The notes beneath the pieces were generated by a model. That model was not told where the DNA came from. It saw nothing but the letters and a program-made list of their open reading frames with translations, and ran no database searches. This document shows positions 7,826 through 13,857 of a stretch of DNA of 37,348 nucleotides, piece after piece. Each line of letters begins with the position of its first letter. Positions within the stretch are counted from its first letter, which is position 1. The position numbers were made by a program, and so were the translations under genes. The DNA comes from Magnetococcales bacterium (lineage in GTDB: Bacteria > Pseudomonadota > Magnetococcia > Magnetococcales > UBA8363), in contig JADGCQ010000029.1 in NCBI GenBank assembly GCA_015228925.1, positions 1 to 37,348 on the forward strand, in the 5' to 3' direction.

Positions 7826-7860
7826 CGTTGGCCTTTATTGGTCTTTACTGGTCATTACTG
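7826..7860. promoter_or_regulatory. 10-bp phased direct repeats, phage control region
   Basis: Four successive units spaced ten bases apart: TTGGCCTTTA, TTGGTCTTTA, CTGGTCATTA, CTGG. One-helical-turn spacing suggests a protein binding one face of DNA. The same motif recurs beside the tRNA-Thr fragments at 10277-10305 and 12510-12530. This suggests sites for the excisionase-like protein or arm sites of an integrase not present in the window. Confidence 0.5.
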
Positions 7861-7894
7861 GATTCAGGACAAGTTTCAAATCAATCAACAGACA

Positions 7895-7945
7895 GTCGAA
7901 ATAATTTCTATATCGAAAATATTTCAATGTCAACATAATTTCGAC
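7895..7945. promoter_or_regulatory. Probable repressor operators
   Basis: Inverted half-sites GTCGAAAT (7895-7902) and ATTTCGAC (7938-7945) bracket a central near-palindrome GAAAATATTTC (about 7914-7924). They lie just before the ATG of the HTH repressor-like gene and behind the divergent phage gene, the expected place for repressor binding sites that control both directions. Confidence 0.5.
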
Positions 7946-7950
7946 ACTAA

Positions 7951-8235
7951 ATGGAAAATTCACTAGGGAACCGGATAAGAGCGATCAGAGAATGCCTAGA
8001 TTTTGGGAGACATGAATTCTGCACAATTTGTGGTGTGAAGAAGAGCATGGTTGAAAAAGTTGAAGTTGGTGGCCAAAGAGCGACAGAAGATCTAATCACG
8101 GCCATTGGCAAGCATTGGCCCCAGTTTGCGTATTGGCTAGTCACGGGCATGACCGACGAAGAACACGGACACATCAGCCCAGAGATTGAGAGAATGCGCA
8201 GGGACTCAAAAAGAGCAGGATCGGATACCGGATAG
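7951..8235 (+). CDS. HTH phage repressor-like protein
   Basis: A 94-aa protein with an N-terminal helix-turn-helix in lambda-repressor style (IRAIRECLDFGRHEFCTICGVKK, then a second helical pair), followed by ITAIGKHWPQFAYWLVTG. The latter pattern is common in small phage and integrative-element regulators where a helix after the HTH ends in ..YWLxTG. It has no peptidase domain. It is divergent from the phage operon and probably keeps the prophage silent by binding the inverted repeats just upstream. No strong ribosome site is visible before the ATG. Confidence 0.72.
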   Translation: MENSLGNRIRAIRECLDFGRHEFCTICGVKKSMVEKVEVGGQRATEDLITAIGKHWPQFAYWLVTGMTDEEHGHISPEIERMRRDSKRAGSDTG

Positions 8236-8331
8236 CTGGGAAAGTTTTGAAAAGATGGATGGAAAAAAATTTTGCCCGCAATGATGATTTTGGTTTATAA
8301 AAATTGTCGAAACATCATAAGGATACGTCAA

Positions 8332-8883
8332 ATGTCATTCAGTTACGTTGCTCCCCAAAATGAAAATTTAAAAATTTTAATATTAATATTTATCATATTA
8401 TTGTTTTACAAAATAATGCGCATGATCTTCACTAATATAATCTTCACTCATATGATATTTACAAAAATATTCAGCTTTGCAAAAAGAATAATCAATCATG
8501 TGAACTTTAATGAACCCGAAATCAACTGGAACCCTCCCCTAACGAAACCGGAACAAATTTTGTATCATAGGCTCACAAAAACTTTACCAGACCACATCAT
8601 TCTTTCCCAAGTATCCTTTGGACGATTTCTTTATGTAAATAGCGGAAACAAGAAAAAGGACTTTGCCCTGGAAGCGACGTTCAGACAAAAAGTGGTGGAC
8701 TTCCTTGTTTGTGACAATGCGTTCAACATCATTGCAGCCATCGAACTGGACGACAGAAGCCATGACAAACTCAAGGACGAAAAAAGGGATAAGATTTTTG
8801 AACGAGCAGGAATAAGGGTCATCCGATGGAACGTCAAAGCAATGCCCAGTGAATCAAAAATAATCAATGAGTTACTTCCATGA
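8332..8883 (+). CDS. Membrane-anchored DUF2726-like nuclease-fold protein
   Basis: Unknown role; probably cargo of the integrated element. The first ~60 residues are hydrophobic and Ile/Phe-rich (ILILIFIILLFYKIM), likely a membrane anchor. The rest matches the DUF2726 pattern, a PD-(D/E)XK-type fold: LTKPEQILYHRL, then FRQKVVDFLVCD with the acidic residue, then AAIELDDRSHD, and KRDKIFERAGIRVIRW. The ATG at 8332 has ATAAGGA upstream; an earlier start at 8272 lacks support. Such proteins are often found on plasmids and islands and may cut or bind nucleic acid. GC is low in the anchor part and higher in the domain, which may mean a fusion of separate origins. Confidence 0.78.
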   Translation: MSFSYVAPQNENLKILILIFIILLFYKIMRMIFTNIIFTHMIFTKIFSFAKRIINHVNFNEPEINWNPPLTKPEQILYHRLTKTLPDHIILSQVSFGRFLYVNSGNKKKDFALEATFRQKVVDFLVCDNAFNIIAAIELDDRSHDKLKDEKRDKIFERAGIRVIRWNVKAMPSESKIINELLP

Positions 8884-8906
8884 TCAAAATTTCTATTAAA
8901 CAATTG

Positions 8907-8923
8907 ATACCTTTTTATGGTAT
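8907..8923. promoter_or_regulatory. Palindromic operator of TA module A
   Basis: ATACC-N7-GGTAT, ten bases before the toxin start codon, within a TATGGTATATT -10-like segment. It is kept in the decayed copy at 10372. TA operons usually repress themselves through such sites. Confidence 0.55.
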
Positions 8924-8932
8924 ATTCGCCCC

Positions 8933-9211
8933 ATGAACTGGACTGTCACCGTTACCCGAAAAACTGTCAAGGCGATTTCCAAACTTCCTACCAAGATACA
9001 GGACATCTTAGCGGTTCTGATCAAGGAAATTGAAATCGATGGACCCGTTCGTGGAAACTGGAGAAACTACGGAAAGCTCGGAGATCGGCACCACCATTGC
9101 CACCTTAAAAAAGGACATCCGACCTACGTGGTTGTTTGGGAAGAAAGAGATAACCGCATCAAACTGGTGGAGATCACCTATGTCGGCACACACGAACGCG
9201 CACCTTACTGA
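8933..9211 (+). CDS. RelE/HigB-type toxin, module copy A
   Basis: A 92-aa protein of the RelE/ParE superfamily, probably an mRNA interferase working at the ribosome. It has the N-terminal helix pair (VKAISKLPTKIQDILAVLIKEI), the GPVRGNWRNYGKLG segment before the beta-sheet, and the C-terminal strands VVVWEERDNRIKLVEITYVGTHERAPY. Toxin comes before antitoxin, the HigBA order, and the antitoxin start lies 32 bases inside it. A palindrome precedes the gene. The second copy at 10398 is inactive through loss of its start codon and a frameshift, so this is the only intact toxin of the pair. Confidence 0.87.
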   Translation: MNWTVTVTRKTVKAISKLPTKIQDILAVLIKEIEIDGPVRGNWRNYGKLGDRHHHCHLKKGHPTYVVVWEERDNRIKLVEITYVGTHERAPY

Positions 9212-9527
9212 ATTGCACATCAAAGGCCCAATCGAAAATGTTCAGTTTGCCCTGAAGGCCATCCAGGAGTTTGGCTTTGGTCCCATCGACCTTGACGACT
9301 CCATACCTTGGCGAGAAGTCCTTCCAAGAGTCAAAAACAATGAACCAGGGATCATGCTATCCGGTGCCAGAGGAAAAGAGAATCTAACACAACGCCAACT
9401 ATCCGAATTGACCGGTATCCCTCAACGGCACATCTCAGAAATGGAAAACGGCAAACGCCCCATTGGGAAAAAGAATGCAAAATTGTTCGCCGAAACGATG
9501 AACGTTGATTATTGGATTTTCCTGTAA
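9180..9527 (+). CDS. XRE-family antitoxin, module copy A
   Basis: A 115-aa partner of the preceding toxin. The N-terminal half (about residues 12-50, LHIKGPIENVQFALKAIQEF) is probably the toxin-binding part. The C-terminal half is a XRE helix-turn-helix: NLTQRQLSELTGIPQRHISEMENGKRPIGKKNAKLFAETM. The ATG at 9180 follows GGTGGAG and overlaps the toxin gene, giving coupled translation. It should neutralise the toxin and bind the palindrome at 8907. The stop lies 53 bases before the DUF3782 gene, so the three probably form one transcript. Confidence 0.85.
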   Translation: MSAHTNAHLTELHIKGPIENVQFALKAIQEFGFGPIDLDDSIPWREVLPRVKNNEPGIMLSGARGKENLTQRQLSELTGIPQRHISEMENGKRPIGKKNAKLFAETMNVDYWIFL

Positions 9528-9580
9528 ATGTGCCCAACCGGGATCCTCTTTCGAATGTCAACCAACCGTGGAAAAAGAAA

Positions 9581-10141
9581 ATGCCTGAAACCGTGACTCT
9601 GGAAAATGTCTGGAAAATGTTCGCCGAGACCAGTCGTCGGCAACAAGAGACAGATCGTCTGATGCAGGAGACGAGCAAAGAAATCAAGGAAGTCAACAAA
9701 CAGCTTAACAAACAGATTGGCAAGCTAGGTGGACACATGGGAGAATTCGTGGAGGGTCTGGTCGCTCCCGCGTGCAAAACCCTGTTTGCGCAAAGAGGCA
9801 TCCCGGTGCATAAGGTCAGTCGGCGACTGGAAGCAGATTTGCCGGGAGACCGTCACATAGAAATAGATCTTTTCGTAGTCAACACCGATACCACAATCTT
9901 GGTGGAGGTCAAAAGCAAATTGACATCGGACGATGTGCGGGACCATCTGACACGTCTAGCAGCGTTCAAAGAATTCTTCCCGGAATATGCCGATAAGAGA
10001 ACAATGGGAGCGGTCGCTGCCATGGTGATTGAAGATCAAGTCATTCGTTTCGCCATCAAAAACGGATTGTTCGTTATCATGCAAGCGGGTGAAACGTTAG
10101 AGCTTGCCAATGATAAGAATTTCATGCCACGAGAATGGTAA
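9581..10141 (+). CDS. DUF3782 coiled-coil nuclease-fold protein, copy A
   Basis: Protein of 186 aa with an N-terminal coiled coil (VWKMFAETSRRQQETDRLMQ to about residue 55) and a C-terminal PD-(D/E)XK-like domain. The visible active-site pattern is HIEIDLFVVNTD, then ILVEVKSKL, with D and E-x-K in the right order. The DUF3782 family is frequent in cyanobacteria and some magnetotactic bacteria; its function is not established. The start MPETVTL has a purine-rich GGAAAAAGAAA leader. It is the last gene of the TA-linked module and ends 165 bases before a tRNA-Thr fragment. Linkage with a TA pair suggests a mobile defence or stability cassette (inference). Confidence 0.85.
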   Translation: MPETVTLENVWKMFAETSRRQQETDRLMQETSKEIKEVNKQLNKQIGKLGGHMGEFVEGLVAPACKTLFAQRGIPVHKVSRRLEADLPGDRHIEIDLFVVNTDTTILVEVKSKLTSDDVRDHLTRLAAFKEFFPEYADKRTMGAVAAMVIEDQVIRFAIKNGLFVIMQAGETLELANDKNFMPREW

Positions 10142-10276
10142 AAAAAATCAGCATCGGATTTCTATCACAGTCGAGTCCCTGAATTTCAAGTCCTTGATAG
10201 TGTCAACCAACTGTCAACCGCAATGGCCCATATAGACCTCTATTGACCACTTTCAAACCAATTTTTCTTTTTGTTA

Positions 10277-10305
10277 ATGGCCTTTGTTGGCCTTTATTGG
10301 CCTAT
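10277..10305. promoter_or_regulatory. 10-bp phased repeats next to tRNA-Thr fragment 1
   Basis: Three units in ten-base phase (ATGGCCTTTG, TTGGCCTTTA, TTGGCCTATA) directly before the tRNA-Thr fragment. The motif is the same as in the phage control region at 7826-7860. Upstream (10201-10232) a segment with two GTCAACC words and CAATGGCC is also repeated at 12434-12460. This is consistent with arm-type recombinase or excisionase sites. Confidence 0.5.
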
Positions 10306-10306
10306 A

Positions 10307-10359
10307 TCAACGGTTTTGTAATCCGTAGGTTTGGGGTTCGATTCCCCACATCGGCTCCA
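10307..10359 (+). other. Attachment-site remnant: 3' part of tRNA-Thr(UGU), copy 1
   Basis: Holds the anticodon arm (loop with UGU), variable region, T arm (GGGGTTCGATTCCCC) and acceptor 3' strand CATCGGC-TCCA of a threonine tRNA. The 5' half is absent, so this is a displaced att fragment, not a working tRNA. An almost identical fragment lies at 12531-12582. The break falls in the anticodon stem-loop, a common crossover point for tyrosine recombinases. Confidence 0.82.
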
Positions 10360-10371
10360 ATAAAACCATTG

Positions 10372-10388
10372 ATACCTCTCTATGGTAT
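10372..10388. promoter_or_regulatory. Palindromic operator of TA module B
   Basis: ATACC-N7-GGTAT, the counterpart of the site at 8907-8923. The arms are conserved although the toxin and antitoxin behind it are broken, so antitoxin A could still bind here and influence the DUF3782 copy B gene. Confidence 0.5.
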
Positions 10389-10397
10389 GTTTGGCTC

Positions 10398-10677
10398 ACG
10401 GGTTGGACCGTCACTGTTGCCCGAAAAACGATCAAGACAATTGCTAAACTTCCTGTCAGGCTACAAGACACCTTGGCGGTTCTGATCAAGGAAATTGAGG
10501 CCAACGGCCCCGTCCGTGGAAACTGGAAAAATTACGGAAAACTCGGGGACCGGTACCACCATTGCCATCTCATAGAAAGGACGCCCGACCTACGTGGCAG
10601 TTTGGGAAGAGAACGACAACCGCATCAAAGTGGTGGAGATCACCGATGTCGGCACACACGAACGCGCACCTTACTAA
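10398..10677 (+). pseudogene. Decayed RelE/HigB-type toxin, module copy B
   Basis: Aligns base by base with the intact toxin at 8933-9211. The start codon is ACG instead of ATG, and one extra base after the CATTGCCATCTC segment (about 10571) shifts the frame. The C-terminal part and stop position are otherwise kept. No functional toxin can be made from this copy. Confidence 0.85.
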
Positions 10678-10987
10678 AATTGCACATCAAAGGCCCCATC
10701 GAAAATGTTCAGTTTGCCCTGAAGGCCATCCAGGAGTTTGGTTTTGGTCCCATCGACCTTGACGACTCCATACCTTGGCGAGAAGTCCTTCCAAGAGTCA
10801 AAAACAATGAACCAGGAATCATGCTATCTGGTGCCAGAGGAAAAGAGAATCTAACACAACGCCAACTATCCGCATTGACCGGTATCCCTCAACGGCACAT
10901 CTCAGAAATGGAAAACGCCCCATTGGGAAAAAGAATGCAAAATTGTTCGCCGAAACGATGAACGTCGATTATTGGATCTTCCTATAA
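10646..10987 (+). pseudogene. Decayed XRE antitoxin, module copy B
   Basis: Counterpart of the antitoxin at 9180-9527. One base is inserted after the tenth codon (ACT-AAAATT versus ACT-GAATTG), and seven bases are missing after ATGGAAAAC near 10918; both break the frame. The HTH-coding middle stays open in one frame, so a fragment could be made only from an internal start. Toxin and antitoxin of copy B are therefore both lost. Confidence 0.82.
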
Positions 10988-11040
10988 ATGTGCCCAACCG
11001 GGATCTTCTTTCGAATGTCAACCAACCGTAGAGAAAGAAA

Positions 11041-11676
11041 ATGCCTGAAACCGTGACTCTGGAAGATGTCTGGAAAGCGTTCCTGGAAACAGACTTGCGA
11101 ATGAAGGAAACAGACTTGCAGATGAAGGAAACAGACCGCAAGATGCGGGAAATGTTCGCCGAGACCAGTCGTCGGCAACAGGAGACGGATCGTCAGATGC
11201 AGGAGACGAGTAAAGAAATCAAGGAAGTCAATAAACAGCTCAACAAACAGATTGGCAAGCTAGGTGGCCGTCTGGGAGAATTCGTGGAGGGACTGGTCGC
11301 TCCTGCGTGCAAAACCCTGTTTGCGCAAAGAGGCATCCCGGTGCATAAGGTCAGTCGGCGAATGGAAGCGGATTTGCCGGGAGACCGTCACATAGAAATA
11401 GACCTTTTCGTAGTCAACACCGATATCACAATCTTGGTGGAAGTCAAAAGCAAATTGACGTCAGACGATGTGCGGGACCATCTGACACGTTTCGCAGCGT
11501 TCAAAGAATTCTTCCCGGAATATGCCGATAAGAGAACGATGGGAGCGGTCGCAGCCATGGTGATTGAAGATCATGTCATTCGTTTCGCCATCAAGAACGG
11601 ATTGTTCGTTATCATGCAAGCGGGTGAAACGTTAGGGCTTGCCAATGACGAGAATTTCATGCCACGGGAATGGTAA
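11041..11676 (+). CDS. DUF3782 coiled-coil nuclease-fold protein, copy B (expanded coil)
   Basis: Close paralogue of the 186-aa protein at 9581, here 211 aa. The only large change is 25 extra residues in the coiled coil, made of near repeats ETDLRMK, ETDLQMK, ETDRKMR. The nuclease-fold part is almost unchanged, including HIEIDLFVVNTD and ILVEVKSKL. It stays open while the toxin and antitoxin before it have decayed, suggesting selection for this gene alone or recent duplication. The lost TA promoter function may be replaced by the conserved palindrome region at 10372. Confidence 0.85.
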   Translation: MPETVTLEDVWKAFLETDLRMKETDLQMKETDRKMREMFAETSRRQQETDRQMQETSKEIKEVNKQLNKQIGKLGGRLGEFVEGLVAPACKTLFAQRGIPVHKVSRRMEADLPGDRHIEIDLFVVNTDITILVEVKSKLTSDDVRDHLTRFAAFKEFFPEYADKRTMGAVAAMVIEDHVIRFAIKNGLFVIMQAGETLGLANDENFMPREW

Positions 11677-11713
11677 AAAAGATCGACATCGGATTTTTTT
11701 CACGGTCAATCGC

Positions 11714-12001
11714 CTAGCCTTGAACCAAGTCAATCTTCAACCGTACACCCATGACAAGTGCCACACCTTCCATAGTCTGGAGCGTAATAGAACGATTCTC
11801 AGGATCCAAAAGCCGATTAACAGAGGCACGGCTTGTTTTCATTCGCCGAGCCAATTCAGTCTTGGAAACGTTCTTCTCTTCCATCATCTTTTTAATATTG
11901 AACGCAAAAACTCGTTTAATGGCCGTTGCCTCAACTTCGGCCAAGATTCCCTCTTCCTTCAAAAAATCATCAAAATCACTTCCAAGGTAAGAACCGTTCA
12001 T
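11714..12001 (-). CDS. HigA-like XRE antitoxin
   Basis: A 95-aa antitoxin for the preceding Gp49-type toxin. The first 30 residues are acidic (SDFDDFLKEEGILAEVEATA), followed by a XRE helix-turn-helix: FNIKKMMEEKNVSKTELARRMKTSRASVNRLLDPE and a closing helix with LQTMEGVALVMG. Its ATG overlaps the toxin stop by four bases, the usual coupled arrangement of HigBA-like pairs. It lies on the minus strand inside module copy B, in a segment of about 640 bases that copy A lacks. Confidence 0.87.
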   Translation of the reverse strand: MNGSYLGSDFDDFLKEEGILAEVEATAIKRVFAFNIKKMMEEKNVSKTELARRMKTSRASVNRLLDPENRSITLQTMEGVALVMGVRLKIDLVQG

Positions 12002-12354
12002 TTTCGTCCCCTTATTTCAGAAATCCGACTTTCGGCAATAAACAAATCCTGAAGTGGTATATTCTGATTTTTTTTTATGAAACCATGGACCAAAACGATT
12101 TTCCCATCTTCAAATGTAAAAAGAACCCGTGCAATCCTTACCTGTAACCTGGAGCGAACTTCCCAGAGATCGGGTTTCAACTTTCGCACCAACGGCATGC
12201 CCAAAGGCCAACCGACTTGAACCGTTTTGATATCCTCACCGATTATTTTCCTGTCTTGGGGATCCAGACTTTTCAACCAGTCACGAACCGGTTCTGAACC
12301 AGTACCGCTTCTAAAAAAATGGACAGGAAATCGAATCAGTAACATAAAGAGCAA
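11998..12354 (-). CDS. Phage Gp49-like (DUF891) RelE-superfamily toxin
   Basis: Probable mRNA interferase. The 118-aa protein has the DUF891/Gp49 signature order: SGTGSEPVRDWLKSLDPQDRK, a helix with IGEDIKTVQVGWPLGMPLVRKL, then LWEVRSRL, IARVLFTFEDGKIVLVHGFIKK and a C-terminal helix. The first ten residues are not conserved in the family, so the real start may be a few codons downstream. It is paired with the HigA-like antitoxin. A GTACC-N6-GATAC inverted repeat (12357-12372) lies just before the start and resembles the operators of the other module. Confidence 0.87.
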   Translation of the reverse strand: MLFMLLIRFPVHFFRSGTGSEPVRDWLKSLDPQDRKIIGEDIKTVQVGWPLGMPLVRKLKPDLWEVRSRLQVRIARVLFTFEDGKIVLVHGFIKKNQNIPLQDLFIAESRISEIRGRK

Positions 12355-12433
12355 TGTACCATTTTTGATACGTTCAGGAGAAGAAAATTCTAAAATTCTG
12401 ACTACGAGGAAAAAATATTCAAGACCTTGTTTG

Positions 12434-12530
12434 TGTCAACCAACTGTCAACCGCAATGGCCCGTAATGACCAACATTGACCACTTTCACACCCTATTTTC
12501 CCTTTGTTTATGGCCTATATTGGCCTATGT
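12434..12530. promoter_or_regulatory. Repeat block next to tRNA-Thr fragment 2
   Basis: Repeats the arrangement of 10201-10306: two GTCAACC words, CAATGGCCC, TTGACCACTTTCA, an AT-rich spacer, then TGGCCTATAT-TGGCCTATGT in ten-base phase before the tRNA fragment. Conservation of the whole block at both ends supports a role in recombination rather than chance. Confidence 0.5.
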
Positions 12531-12582
12531 CAACGGTTTTGTAATTCGTAGGTTTGGGGTTCGATTCCCCACATCGGCTCCA
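12531..12582 (+). other. Attachment-site remnant: 3' part of tRNA-Thr(UGU), copy 2
   Basis: Same anticodon arm, T arm and acceptor strand with TCCA as the fragment at 10307, with a change in the anticodon stem (TAATTCG here, TAATCCG there). It is the rightmost copy, so host chromosome probably starts here. The intact tRNA-Thr should then lie left of the window. Confidence 0.8.
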
Positions 12583-12953
12583 TGAAAAACAAAGATTTGC
12601 AGACATCCCCTAAGAAAATTTGGTTTTTTGCTGACATCTCGGAGTTTCAAAGGCCAACACAGTTGAATAGTCCACCTGTTTGGCGGCCATGTTGCGGTGG
12701 CCGCAGAAGGGACGTTGTCTGGTCATGTCAATCACCCCTTTTGCAGGGCGTTTTGAACTTGGGCGGCGATGATCACAATGGTCACAAGGATTCAGATAAG
12801 TACATTATCTTCAACGTGTTGTCCTCGTTGGCAATATGCCTGACACTCCCTCGCCATCAAAAATTTTCTTGACTTGTACAAGCCAAATGACCGATAAGGG
12901 GGACGGAGGCTTTGCTGGCTACGGCTGGCATTGCCTTTTTTTTATCCTTTCCG
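12583..12953. other. Intergenic debris without a supported gene
   Basis: About 370 bases between the tRNA-Thr fragment and the DUF3800 gene. Short open frames exist on both strands, but none has a ribosome site plus a recognisable protein. A minus-strand frame of 38 codons beginning MTRQRPFCGHRNMAAK (about 12620-12730) looks protein-like and may be the edge of a lost gene; I cannot name it. Confidence 0.4.
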
Positions 12954-13844
12954 CTATTGGTCGCGGCGTGAACGCAAATCGTTGATCAGCGCAAAGCTCC
13001 AGATCACAAAATCGTCAATCCCCTGTCTCTCCCTTGTTGTCCGATAGCGCAGTTCAGTCACCTTTTCAGCAAGTTCTGCGAGGTTAGGGCGGGCGGGGCG
13101 AGTCATGTTGCCAACGCGCACGCCCCAGGCAATTAGATAGGCGATGATGTCAGCAATTTGAATGGACGTAGTCAAGTGGCTATGGACGAAAAACGGTTCG
13201 GGGTAGATCAGGGCGGCACGAGCCTGTCCCGTTGCGGTTTCGCGGAAATATTTGGCCATTTGATCAATCAGGATGTGGCACTGGGAACGTTCCAATTCAT
13301 CAAACACCACCAATCCATGCTGTCGGCCTTGTGCATCATCCAAGAAATAGTAAAAACGCTCAAACAGAAAACTATAATCCTTGCGCAGAACATTCGCTTC
13401 TGGCGTGGGGGCATCCCGATCGACAATGCTGGCAAAGGCTTTGACGCGATATCGGGCGCAGAGATCCAGCAAGTACTCGACAAAAGCGATCTTGGCCTGT
13501 GCCAGGGCGGTCAACTCATCTCTGGTCACGCCTCCGCCGCCAGGGGTTCCCCGTGCGTTATCCCCCTTTTCAAGGCAGGATTTTGCCAAGGTGGCGCGTT
13601 GTGTTGGTTCCATAGGGGGGAGTTGATTAGCCAGCCGAAAGGTTTTGCTTTTGAGTAGCTTCTTCCCTTTCAATTCAAGCAGTCCGGTTGAAACCCGCTG
13701 ACCGAAGAAGCGTTCCTCGGCGTCATGTACTTGGCAGGTCAGGTTCCATAGGTTCCGGTCTTCAATTCCGATTCCAGCCAGCACTTCATACGGAGACTCC
13801 CCCCGGTCATGGCCGCTTTCATCCAGAAACAAAAGGTAGCTCAT
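12954..13844 (-). CDS. DUF3800 family protein in type I RM operon
   Basis: A 296-aa protein of the DUF3800 family, an RNase H-like fold group of unknown activity often found with restriction-modification and defence genes. The family hallmark FLDESG (residues 6-11) is at the N-terminus. Further acidic positions fit the fold: ASIVDRD near 140 and VVFDELERS near 180, followed by a C-terminal HSHLTTSIQIADIIAYLIAWG segment that matches the usual IQxADxxAY motif. It starts 13 bases after hsdS on the same strand, so it is probably cotranscribed. It may be an accessory nuclease of the RM system; that is inference from context. Confidence 0.88.
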   Translation of the reverse strand: MSYLLFLDESGHDRGESPYEVLAGIGIEDRNLWNLTCQVHDAEERFFGQRVSTGLLELKGKKLLKSKTFRLANQLPPMEPTQRATLAKSCLEKGDNARGTPGGGGVTRDELTALAQAKIAFVEYLLDLCARYRVKAFASIVDRDAPTPEANVLRKDYSFLFERFYYFLDDAQGRQHGLVVFDELERSQCHILIDQMAKYFRETATGQARAALIYPEPFFVHSHLTTSIQIADIIAYLIAWGVRVGNMTRPARPNLAELAEKVTELRYRTTRERQGIDDFVIWSFALINDLRSRRDQ

Positions 13845-13857
13845 TTCATCTCTTCCC

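Noticed and set aside
10307..10359. Functional tRNA-Thr gene
   Set aside because: The acceptor 5' strand and D arm are missing upstream, so only an attachment-site remnant is present.
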